DNA of 32,112 nt from Chloroflexota bacterium (GTDB lineage: Bacteria > Chloroflexota > Anaerolineae > Anaerolineales > UBA11858): contig QMOK01000007.1 of the NCBI GenBank assembly GCA_003648195.1, forward strand, positions 1-32,112. Direction: 5' to 3'. The notes beneath the pieces are model-generated. The model did no database searches. It had not been told where the DNA came from and saw only the letters and a list, made by a program, of their open reading frames with translations. Of the stretch, positions 7,927 through 16,318 are shown in pieces; position 1 is the stretch's first letter, and every line of letters starts with the position of its first letter. A program made the translations under genes and the position numbers.

Positions 7927-10277
7927 GCCTATCTAACTCACAGGGAACTGAGCAATTGCATCCCCCGAAAAGAGAAGAAAAACAACAAGACCCACAAGTT
8001 CAATTCTCAATGCGAATTAAACTCACTATTATTCTTGTTAGTCTTACCCTTATCTCCATGGGAATAATGGCTGTCTCTATCATTAATACAACTCGTACCG
8101 CTTTAATAGATGCCGCGAACCAAAACCTGGTCAGCACAGCCAAACAGATTTCAACGAAAATACACAGCTACGTAACAACAAACCTTGCTAGCCTACAAGC
8201 AGAAGCTCAACTGCCAAATTTTCAACAATTTATCAGTGCCACGTTACCATCAGAGTATTACCTCCAAAATTTAAAAGATTCTCTCACGACCCTTAAGAAC
8301 AAAGACCCCTATATTCTCTCTTATTCTTTACTAGATGCAGAAGGTAATGTTTTAGCAGACACTAGAACATGGGATCCCAGTACAATTCCAGCTTTTCTTG
8401 GCACCGCGGAAGAGGTGCAAAGAAATTTAAAAAATAAGACAGGAACCGGGTTGCCCTGGATTTCTCCCATAAGTTTTGAAAACGAACAGGGAGTTCTCTA
8501 TCTTTCAGCCCCCATACAAGATATGAATGGCAACCCAGCAGTCCTGCTAATAGCCCGTTACGACATTGCAGCATTCCAAGACATTGTAAAGCAAAATAAC
8601 GATTTAGCGGGAACAGGCTCATATGGCGTTCTCTATTCACAAATCTACGACAACTATATCATTTTAGCTCATGGAAGTTCCCCAGACTTGATTGCAAAAT
8701 CTGTAGTGCCATACTCAGATACGCGAATGCGTGAACTGTTAAAAAAGCGTCTAATCCCAAACTTGCCAGCAGAAGAACTCTCCCTAAATATCCCCCATTT
8801 TATAACTAACTTAGAAGACGCCATTCGAGAACCTTATTTCACATTCACAGAAGAAGACTCTGTAAACCAAGTAGCTGTTATTCAAATACAAATTAAAGAC
8901 AAACAATGGTTGCTAGCTTTCTACCAACCTCAAGAAACTTTCCTAGCCCCTATCGCCGAGCAAACCACGTTAGCAATTCTCTTAGCAATTATCATAGGAG
9001 GACTAGCATCATTAGCTGCCTACCTTGTTGCCCGAAACTTCATCGCCCCTATTTCCTATCTGGCAGATATAGCTCAAAAAGTGGGTCAAGGGGATTTGAA
9101 TGTTCGCGCGGAAGTGAAAACTCACGACGAGATTGGTATGCTTGCCCAGACATTCAACACTACAACAGAGCAACTCCAACGCACCTTAGAAACACTAGAA
9201 CAAAATGTAGCGAAGCGCACAGAAAACCTTGCCAGACGTGCGGTGCAAATTCGAACGGCCTCAGAGGTAGCCCGAGATGTGACCACCATCCGAGACAAGT
9301 CGCTATTATTGACACGCGTTACTCAATTGATAGCAGATCGCTTTGGGTTCTATCACGCAGGGATTTTCCTCCTAAATGAAACCGGAAGCCATGCTGTCTT
9401 ACAAGCCGCCAATAGCGAAGGCGGAGCGCGTATGCTAGCACGAGGACACAGCCTCCCAGTTGGGGAAGCTGGTCTTGTAGGATATACCGCAGCAGTGGGC
9501 GAAGCCCGTATCGCACTAGACGTAGGGCAAGACGCCGTTTTCTTCGACAACCCCGATTTGCCAAAAACTCGCTCCGAGATAGCGCTGCCGCTGATAATTG
9601 AAAACAATGTTATTGGAGTGCTTGACGTACAGTCACAAGAGCCTGGAGCTTTTAGCAAAGAAGATATAGAAATCATTCAAGTGCTAGCCGACCAAGTAGC
9701 AATAGCTTTAGATAACGCACAGCTCTTAGAACAAAGCCAAAACGCGCTCGTTGAACTAGAAGACCTCTACGGAGAGCATATTAGGGGAAGCTGGGAACGC
9801 TACCTTGAAGATCAGCCCGGTGCTTATAATTACAAAGCTGGCCAAATCACGCCAATTTCTACGCCAGAAGAATGGGATAACGTTAAATTGACGCCCAATC
9901 GCCCGGCCCTGGAAAACCACAAACTTGTTGTTCCCCTTGAGATACGAGGCCAAAGAATTGGAGGAATCACTTTCCAAAGAAAAGAAAATCAGCCCAACTG
10001 GACAGAAGATGATCTAGAATTAGTGAGAGAAACAACAGGGCAAATGGTAATTGTGCTGGAATCCACTCGCCTTTACGAAGATACCCAACGCCGGGCTGCT
10101 CGCGAGCAATTAACCCGCGAGATAGCAGATAATATACGAGGTGCCGCCAATATAGAAGATGCCATCCAACGGGCCATGCAGGAATTGGGCCAAGCACTGG
10201 GAGCCTCGGAGGTGGTGGCTCACATTGGCACAGAACAAGATTTACTCTCTGGGCAGGGAGAGAACAATTATGAGTGA
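7923..10277 (+). CDS. dCache-HAMP-GAF sensor without transmitter (pair 2, first member)
   Basis: 784 residues. A polar N-terminus is followed by TM1 (32-54), a dCache-type extracytoplasmic domain (57-340), TM2 (347-369) and HAMP (370-422, with HDEIGMLAQTFN). A coil leads to GAF-A (443-600, with LPKTRSEIALPL), the linker Trp624 (RGSWERYL), short GAF-B (665-717) and the tail (718-770, REIADNIRGAANIEDAI). The tail departs from the RETLD form of later paralogues. No output domain. Start overlaps the preceding stop (ATGA) and its stop lies within the first codons of the next gene, so genes 3437 to 11706 look translationally chained. Likely a receptor for an extracellular small molecule; the ligand cannot be read from the sequence. 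Confidence 0.9.
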   Translation: MSLSNSQGTEQLHPPKREEKQQDPQVQFSMRIKLTIILVSLTLISMGIMAVSIINTTRTALIDAANQNLVSTAKQISTKIHSYVTTNLASLQAEAQLPNFQQFISATLPSEYYLQNLKDSLTTLKNKDPYILSYSLLDAEGNVLADTRTWDPSTIPAFLGTAEEVQRNLKNKTGTGLPWISPISFENEQGVLYLSAPIQDMNGNPAVLLIARYDIAAFQDIVKQNNDLAGTGSYGVLYSQIYDNYIILAHGSSPDLIAKSVVPYSDTRMRELLKKRLIPNLPAEELSLNIPHFITNLEDAIREPYFTFTEEDSVNQVAVIQIQIKDKQWLLAFYQPQETFLAPIAEQTTLAILLAIIIGGLASLAAYLVARNFIAPISYLADIAQKVGQGDLNVRAEVKTHDEIGMLAQTFNTTTEQLQRTLETLEQNVAKRTENLARRAVQIRTASEVARDVTTIRDKSLLLTRVTQLIADRFGFYHAGIFLLNETGSHAVLQAANSEGGARMLARGHSLPVGEAGLVGYTAAVGEARIALDVGQDAVFFDNPDLPKTRSEIALPLIIENNVIGVLDVQSQEPGAFSKEDIEIIQVLADQVAIALDNAQLLEQSQNALVELEDLYGEHIRGSWERYLEDQPGAYNYKAGQITPISTPEEWDNVKLTPNRPALENHKLVVPLEIRGQRIGGITFQRKENQPNWTEDDLELVRETTGQMVIVLESTRLYEDTQRRAAREQLTREIADNIRGAANIEDAIQRAMQELGQALGASEVVAHIGTEQDLLSGQGENNYE

Positions 10278-11706
10278 ACAACTTCAAACGCCATTAGAAA
10301 TAGAGACGGGGCAAGATAAAAATATTCGCACGCAGTTATTTCGCGTCAACGCACAGATCAACATAGTTGGAGTAATCATAGCTCTACTCTCTCTTATTAT
10401 AAACGGCTTGGTGAATCATCAATTTCTCATCTGGCCTATGATATTAATTGCTGGAGGATATACATTAGTAGCCCTCTTTGTCTATTGGCTCAATGCCCAA
10501 GGGCATTGGTACTGGACTATTACCATTCATTTGATCAGTTTGACCGCCTTTTTGTTCGCACTTGCTTATTACACCAATGGCAGTATGAGTCCCTTTGTAA
10601 TAGTATTAATAACAGTACCTTTGTCAGCTCAATTATTCGGAGAGCGGCGATTATCCCGTTGGGCACTATGGAGTATAGTTATACTCTACCTGGGAATGAG
10701 TACAATGGAAGCCTTGGGTATTCTGCAACCAATGAAAATGCCCACTTTGTTCCTCAGAATAATGTATGTAATACTCCTTTTTGCAACCCTTGAAGCAACT
10801 GTCATCGTCACCTCAATATTTAAGGAACAGTCACGACAATCATTATCCATAGCCCAGCAACAAAACCAAGAATTAGCCAAAGCCAGCCAGCAAGCTGAAG
10901 AAACTGCCTTGGCTGAGAGAGCATCTAAACAACAACAAGAAAAAAACATTCGCTATCTGCAGCAGACAGTACAAAAATACAAAAGATTCTTAGGACAAGT
11001 GATAACGGGCAATTACAATGTACGACTGGCTTTAGAGGATAAGGGCGATATTGATAATGAAATCTATACAGACCTGCACACCCTAGGTGAGTATCTAAAC
11101 ACTTCTGTTGAGGCACTGACAGGAGCGCTAAATAACTTGCAAGCGGTTCAAAGACGCTATGTTCGAGGAGCATGGGAAAGCTATACGCCCATAGGTAAGC
11201 AACGAAACTTCCGCTATTCAAAAGAAAAGGGAAGCGCAATACCAGATGACAATATTACCCTGCCCTTTTCATCAAACATCCCCAAAGACGTAAATGCAAT
11301 AGCAGATAGTGGTGAGTTAACGTTACCCATTAAGCTACACGGCGAGGTTATTGGCGCCATAGCAGCACGCCGAGAAACAAAATCCAAATGGAGTGATGAA
11401 GATATTGCTCTATCTACAGCAATCAATGACCAGTTAGCTCAGACTATTGAGAACTTGCGTCTGTTAGAAGAAACCCAACGCCGTGCCGAGAGAGACCGGC
11501 TGACCAGTAGAATAATGACCCATATGCGTGAGACATTGGACGTAGACACTATTTTACAAACCGCTGTTCGCGAGATGCGTGAAAATATGGATTTGCATGA
11601 TGTAACTATCAAATTAGGATCCCCTCAGCAACAATCCACATCTTATCGCCCCAGTGTAGAAGAATCCGGTTCGCCCAGTGGCATTTCGGAGACTTTAGAA
11701 GATTAA
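10270..11706 (+). CDS. 6TM protein with HAMP-like segment and GAF-B only (pair 2, second member)
   Basis: The start is placed at ATG 10270, overlapping the previous stop by 8 bases behind GGGAG. An in-frame upstream ATG at 10159 lies deep in the previous gene and has no ribosome site. 478 residues: six TM segments (about 29-47, 53-73, 80-100, 107-123, 131-150, 159-182), a glutamine-rich coiled coil (183-235), a HAMP-like or helical segment (236-288), linker Trp302 (RGAWES), short GAF-B (348-400) and the tail with MRETLDVDTILQTA. Unlike its 10 sisters with the W-linker it has no GAF-A, so it is the minimal version of the module. It ends with a serine- and proline-rich acidic stretch. No output domain. 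Confidence 0.87.
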   Translation: MSEQLQTPLEIETGQDKNIRTQLFRVNAQINIVGVIIALLSLIINGLVNHQFLIWPMILIAGGYTLVALFVYWLNAQGHWYWTITIHLISLTAFLFALAYYTNGSMSPFVIVLITVPLSAQLFGERRLSRWALWSIVILYLGMSTMEALGILQPMKMPTLFLRIMYVILLFATLEATVIVTSIFKEQSRQSLSIAQQQNQELAKASQQAEETALAERASKQQQEKNIRYLQQTVQKYKRFLGQVITGNYNVRLALEDKGDIDNEIYTDLHTLGEYLNTSVEALTGALNNLQAVQRRYVRGAWESYTPIGKQRNFRYSKEKGSAIPDDNITLPFSSNIPKDVNAIADSGELTLPIKLHGEVIGAIAARRETKSKWSDEDIALSTAINDQLAQTIENLRLLEETQRRAERDRLTSRIMTHMRETLDVDTILQTAVREMRENMDLHDVTIKLGSPQQQSTSYRPSVEESGSPSGISETLED

Positions 11707-11739
11707 GTCTCAAACCATTAAGAAGAAAGGGAAAAAAAG

Positions 11740-12672
11740 ATGACACCAAAAATAGTTAGAAATATCATCCTAATCGGAATAGTATTGCTCTTAACGGCCT
11801 GCCAGTCCCCAGAAGAAGCAACGCCTACAATTGTCCCCTTGCCAGTAGAAACCTTATCTCCAGAACAAACGTTTGTACTGGGAGACGTTTCAGGGAATGC
11901 CGCTTGGACAATTGAACACTTTGGGCCTTTGGCAGATTATTTAGCGGCCAATTTGAGCGACTTCGGCATCACATCTGGAAGAGTTGTTGTTACCTCTGAC
12001 CTAGAGAGCATGGTAGAACTTTTGGAAAACGGGGAAGTCGACCTTTATTTCGACAGCCCTTACCCAGCATTAGAAGTCTACGAAAATATAGGAGCAGTTC
12101 CTTTAGTTCGACGCTGGAAGGGAGGCGTGAGCGAGTATCACTCAGTGATTATAGCCTTGAACGGCGGCGAGATTACTGAACTGGACGACCTGCTAGGAAA
12201 AATGATTGCCTACGATCACCCAGCCTCAACATCAGGTTACTTACTGCCAACATCGTATCTGGTCACAGAGGGCTACACTCTCACCGAAAAAGACAGCGTA
12301 GACGCCGCCGTTGCGGCAAATGAAATTGGCTATGTATTTGCCTATGGTGAAGAAAACGAAGCTTCATGGGTTATTCAAGGGAAGGTAGTTGCCGCCGCTT
12401 TCGCCAATAGCGATTTTGAAGACCTTTCACCTGAACAACAAGAGCAACTCACTATTCTAACCCAAACGCCCTCAGTGCCCCGACACGTTGCGCTGGCCCG
12501 GCCAGGTATGGACGAGAGATTGCAATCACGCATCATCGAATTACTATTAGAGATAGACCAGACCCCCGAAGGCCCTGCCATTCTAGAAACGTTTGAAAGA
12601 ACCAGTAAATTTGATGCGCTTCCGTGGGGCATGATGGAATCCCTCAAAATTCTATTTGCCCCTGTTCGGTAA
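11740..12672 (+). CDS. PhnD-like solute-binding lipoprotein, orphan
   Basis: 310 residues with a lipoprotein signal (lipobox L18-T19-A20-C21), so it should be anchored outside the membrane. After a Pro/Thr-rich spacer the mature part resembles the phosphate/phosphonate-type binding proteins (PhnD family): GPLADYLAANL near 62-72, VDLYFDSPYPAL (100-111) and a YDHPASTSGYLLP segment near 158-170. No permease or ATPase gene is nearby. It begins 33 bases after pair 2 and stands directly before pair 3, whose first member has a small external domain. By analogy with HptA, a PhnD-like protein that feeds the HptRS sensor in Staphylococcus, it probably presents a ligand to the sensor rather than to a transporter (inference). 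The ligand is not established; it need not be a phosphonate. Confidence 0.85.
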   Translation: MTPKIVRNIILIGIVLLLTACQSPEEATPTIVPLPVETLSPEQTFVLGDVSGNAAWTIEHFGPLADYLAANLSDFGITSGRVVVTSDLESMVELLENGEVDLYFDSPYPALEVYENIGAVPLVRRWKGGVSEYHSVIIALNGGEITELDDLLGKMIAYDHPASTSGYLLPTSYLVTEGYTLTEKDSVDAAVAANEIGYVFAYGEENEASWVIQGKVVAAAFANSDFEDLSPEQQEQLTILTQTPSVPRHVALARPGMDERLQSRIIELLLEIDQTPEGPAILETFERTSKFDALPWGMMESLKILFAPVR

Positions 12673-12756
12673 ACATATACAAGAATATATACCCTTAATC
12701 GCTTCCAAAATCTGCACTCCAAAATATTGAAAAGATTTCACAAACGAGAAATTATT

Positions 12757-14577
12757 ATGCACCTCAAACAATTCAAACTAACTGTTCTAGGGCCAGTAAT
12801 AATAGGGGTAATTCTCTCCTTGTCCCTTAGTGCATTCATAGCCATTGGTATAAACGCCGGGCAAAACGCAGGCTGGGAAAGAATGATAAGCAATAACAGA
12901 GCAACGCTTTCTTTATCAGCCAAGCTGGCGTTTAATCCTCTCTATCGATCAGATATATGGACGTTAGAAGGTATGCTAGAGCAATTCATTGGAGAAGCAG
13001 ATATTGTTCACTCAGCGGTACGAGATGCATCTAACACCATTGTAGCTGAAGCCACAATGCAAGAAACGTCCCTCGCATTAGACAAAGCAATCAGCCATAA
13101 TCTAGCCAATCAAGCCCTATCGCAACAAGATATTGTTTATTATGAGAGCGAAGATTATCTAGTACTATGCGGGCCAATAACTTCGGGGGCAGAGCAACTT
13201 GGTACCTTAGAAATTGTTATTGATCTTGCTCCTTACCATGCTTCACTCGTGCCAATGATTACAGCCATGATGCTTGCCGCTATAATTACTGTCATCGGCA
13301 GCCTCGTAATTGTCATCTTACTCACTCGCCGCTTCACAAAACCTCTCAGCCAACTTGCAGCAGCAGCCTCTGAAATAGGGCAAGGAAATCTTAATACGCT
13401 AGTTCCTATTCAAGGAACAGAAGAAACCATGTCGTTAGGAAACGCTCTGGAGCAAATGAGAACTAGCCTAAACGAATCATACAATAACCTTGAACAACAA
13501 ATCAAAGCCCAAAAACGACGCGCTGAACAACTCCAGGTCACAGCCGAAGTAGCCAAAAGGGCCGCCGCCGAAATTGATACTCAAATCCTACTACAACGTG
13601 TCGTAAACTTGATACATGAACAATTTAGATTTGACCGCCTGGGCATCTTCCTAGTAGATTCCACCGGAGAATGGGCCGAATTGCAAGCAGCAGCAGGTGT
13701 GGACGTGAAACAGTTGCTAAATCGTGGATACCGCCTAAAAATAGGAGAAGAAGGCATAGTCGGGCATGTCGCCCAAACAGGGGAATCATACATAGCAAAA
13801 GATGTGAGAGAAGACCCTCTTTTCGTTCGTGGCTCAGATGTTGACATACTTTCAGAAGCTATTTTGCCACTACAAGCCCGAGGCGAGATACTAGGCGTGT
13901 TGGATATTCAAAGTCTAGAACTGAACGCATTCCTCCCAGACGACATTACCATACTTCGAATATTAGCAGACCAAATAGCTATGGCTCTTAGCAATGCTAG
14001 ACTTTTCCAGACAGTCCAAGAAAATTTGCAAGCAATGCGGCGTGCTTACGGTGAATTTAGCCGCGAAGCTTGGATAGAAATGTTGCAAGGCAAACCTGAC
14101 CAAGGTTATTACTGTGATGAATTGGGCGTCAAAGCCATAGAAAGTGAAACGGTAAAAAACGAAGATAATTTACCAGAAGCAAATATTCCCATTACTGTAC
14201 GAGATCAAATTATTGGCACCCTCAACGCTCACAAATCCAAAAACACAGATCAATGGACTGAAGAAGAGCTGGCTGTGATGAAATCACTGGCCATCCAATT
14301 AGGCATGGCGCTGGATGGAGCTAGGCTCTATGAAAACACCCAACAGCACGTTGCCCGCGAAACTGTCATCCGCGAGATCACCGACAAAGTCAGCGCTACA
14401 TTTAACATCCAAGAAACGTTACACACAGCAATAGGAGAGCTGAGCACAGTTCTTAGAGCCAGCGGTGCTCACATTGAATTAAATTTACCGAAAGAGCTAA
14501 CAACTGTAAACGAGACACAGTTGGCATATTCGGCATTGTTTGATAAAGGCAGTGAATCGTTGGAGGAGGGCATCTGA
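12757..14577 (+). CDS. PDC-like sensor, HAMP, GAF-A/GAF-B, no transmitter (pair 3, first member)
   Basis: 606 residues from ATG 12757; an in-frame TTG at 12727 would add 10 residues but has no ribosome site, and the ATG has only a weak one (ACGAG). TM1 is at 8-34, a small external domain of about 130 residues (35-163, like a single PDC/sCache fold) follows, then TM2 (165-190) and HAMP (191-243). GAF-A is at 263-415, linker Trp439 (YGEFSREAW), GAF-B 473-523, tail 525-577 (ITDKVSATFNIQETL). GAF-A differs from its sisters: it has REDPLFVRG where others have the FENPYLPETRSE type. No output domain. It is 84 bases behind the PhnD-like lipoprotein, its likely partner, and overlaps the next gene by one base (TGATG). 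Confidence 0.88.
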   Translation: MHLKQFKLTVLGPVIIGVILSLSLSAFIAIGINAGQNAGWERMISNNRATLSLSAKLAFNPLYRSDIWTLEGMLEQFIGEADIVHSAVRDASNTIVAEATMQETSLALDKAISHNLANQALSQQDIVYYESEDYLVLCGPITSGAEQLGTLEIVIDLAPYHASLVPMITAMMLAAIITVIGSLVIVILLTRRFTKPLSQLAAAASEIGQGNLNTLVPIQGTEETMSLGNALEQMRTSLNESYNNLEQQIKAQKRRAEQLQVTAEVAKRAAAEIDTQILLQRVVNLIHEQFRFDRLGIFLVDSTGEWAELQAAAGVDVKQLLNRGYRLKIGEEGIVGHVAQTGESYIAKDVREDPLFVRGSDVDILSEAILPLQARGEILGVLDIQSLELNAFLPDDITILRILADQIAMALSNARLFQTVQENLQAMRRAYGEFSREAWIEMLQGKPDQGYYCDELGVKAIESETVKNEDNLPEANIPITVRDQIIGTLNAHKSKNTDQWTEEELAVMKSLAIQLGMALDGARLYENTQQHVARETVIREITDKVSATFNIQETLHTAIGELSTVLRASGAHIELNLPKELTTVNETQLAYSALFDKGSESLEEGI

Positions 14578-16262
14578 TGGAAAATGCAAATCAGAAACGC
14601 GTGAATAATACAAATACGGTTTCCGAACTAGATGCCTGGCGTGCCCGCACGCTAAATTTTTTGTTGCTAGTCACTTCTGGAGCAGGCGGCTTAGCAATTA
14701 TACCGGCAGTCATTATAGGCATTCAGTCATCAGGGCATTGGGCAATAACCTTAACCATCGTGTTGCTCTATCTACTAATAGTTATTATGACCATCTTCCG
14801 CCGCATTAGCTTCCAGGTAAAGACGTTAAGCATCCTGCTGGCAGGGTATCTAGTAGCCATGATAACCATGGCCCAAAACGGTCTGGCGGGGGTAGGACCA
14901 TTGTATCTTCTAGGTCTTCCTATCTTGAGCATCGTTCTCCTTGATATACGAACTGGAATAATCACAAGCTCATTTAGTGTACTCGTTTTTTTGATCTTTG
15001 GAGTAATGGCTCACTTCGGTTGGTCAGAAAGCTGGCTTGTAACTCTGGAAAACCCTCGCCAACTCGTGGATTGGATAGGCAATGGGACTGTTTTTGCCAT
15101 GCTATTAGCAACCTTAACCTCGCTCTTGGGATTTTTCTCACAATTCCAGAAACAGTCCCTACAAACCTCCCAAGAAAAAGCAAATGAACTAGACAAAGCT
15201 TATGCTCTTTTAGAAAAACGAATAAAAGAAGAGGAACGGCGTGCCAACCAATTCAAGGCTATCGCCCAAGTCGCTCGCAAGACAACAGAACTGCTTACGC
15301 CAGAAGAAATGCTTCAACAGGCAGTCACATCCATCAAAAACCAATTCAATTTTAATGCAGTAGCAGTTTTCTGGGCTAGTGAAGAAAAACCCACTATTCT
15401 TGGCCCAGAAATCAAGCTAGAAGCTATAGCGGGGAGTAGCCCAGGGACAAAATCTTACTCCGAACTAGTGAACATAGCCCAAGAGGTTATCCAAGAGAAA
15501 CTGGATACTTCCGTGTCTTCCATATCGCTAAATGGCGTTCCATTTAAACAGTTGGGGATTCCGCTTCGCTCACGCGGAAAAGTTCTCGGCACATTTGTAA
15601 TCCAAACTCAAGAAACCTCTTTCTATGAAGAAAATATCGAAATTCTCCAAATACTAGCAGATCAAATTACCACGGCACACGATAACGCACGCCTCTTTGC
15701 GGCATCAGAAGCTAGCCTAAGAAGGGTGAATGCGCTTTATCAACAGTACGCCCCTGAGGCTTGGCAAGAATATCTGCAAAGCATCCCAGATAGCATCACC
15801 TATGTAGAAGGAGAAATAGCGCAATCAAGTGATACCTGGCAAAAAGCCCAAGAGCGTGCCCAAAAGTCAGAAGAGATGGTAAGCATCACCCAAGAGACCG
15901 CCTCAGGAGAAAAAGTTCATTCTCTAGCCGTCCCAGTGAACTTGCGCGGATTACCGCTTGGAATAATAGGCTTCCATCGCCCAATTGGAGAGGGACCATG
16001 GCAACAAGACGAGATGAGTACCGTGCAAGCAATTACTGATCGTTTAGTCTTAACCATAGAGAACATTCGCCTGCTAGAGGACACGCAGCGCCGCGCTGCG
16101 AAAGAACGCCTGACAAGCGAAATAACAGCCCGTATGCGTGAAACCTTGGATATGGACACTGTGCTACAAACCGCTATTCGAGAAATTGGAGGAACACTAG
16201 ACATCTCCAGAATTAAGTTACGCATGAGCAGTGATACACACGAACCAACCCCAGAAAGGTGA
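14577..16262 (+). CDS. 6TM membrane GAF sensor (pair 3, second member)
   Basis: 561 residues with GGAGGAGGG just before the start, which overlaps the previous stop by one base. Six TM segments (about 26-48, 55-73, 82-99, 106-122, 126-146, 166-189) with a 19-residue loop before the last. A charged coiled coil (about 193-225) leads to GAF-A (228-375), which is shorter and divergent and lacks the LPETRSE motif. Then linker Trp396 (PEAWQEYL), GAF-B (448-500) and tail (MRETLDMDTVLQTAIREI). No output domain. Together with the preceding PDC-HAMP protein and the PhnD-like lipoprotein it forms a three-gene cassette. What the 6TM bundle senses is unknown. Confidence 0.89.
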   Translation: MENANQKRVNNTNTVSELDAWRARTLNFLLLVTSGAGGLAIIPAVIIGIQSSGHWAITLTIVLLYLLIVIMTIFRRISFQVKTLSILLAGYLVAMITMAQNGLAGVGPLYLLGLPILSIVLLDIRTGIITSSFSVLVFLIFGVMAHFGWSESWLVTLENPRQLVDWIGNGTVFAMLLATLTSLLGFFSQFQKQSLQTSQEKANELDKAYALLEKRIKEEERRANQFKAIAQVARKTTELLTPEEMLQQAVTSIKNQFNFNAVAVFWASEEKPTILGPEIKLEAIAGSSPGTKSYSELVNIAQEVIQEKLDTSVSSISLNGVPFKQLGIPLRSRGKVLGTFVIQTQETSFYEENIEILQILADQITTAHDNARLFAASEASLRRVNALYQQYAPEAWQEYLQSIPDSITYVEGEIAQSSDTWQKAQERAQKSEEMVSITQETASGEKVHSLAVPVNLRGLPLGIIGFHRPIGEGPWQQDEMSTVQAITDRLVLTIENIRLLEDTQRRAAKERLTSEITARMRETLDMDTVLQTAIREIGGTLDISRIKLRMSSDTHEPTPER

Positions 16263-16318
16263 TTCTGCAAAAAAGATGAGAACTATCCTGATACCGTCCC
16301 CCCTTACTAGAGGCGACT

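Noticed and set aside
10159-10269. Upstream in-frame ATG extending the 6TM protein by 37 residues
   Set aside because: The extension lies within the coding sequence of the previous gene, has no ribosome site and gives a polar Trp-rich peptide unlike the sister proteins; ATG 10270 has GGGAG before it and fits the overlap pattern.
12727-12756. TTG start adding 10 residues to the pair 3 first member
   Set aside because: No ribosome site ahead of it; ATG 12757 places the first TM segment at the N-terminus as in its sisters. Not fully excluded, since the ATG also has a weak site.
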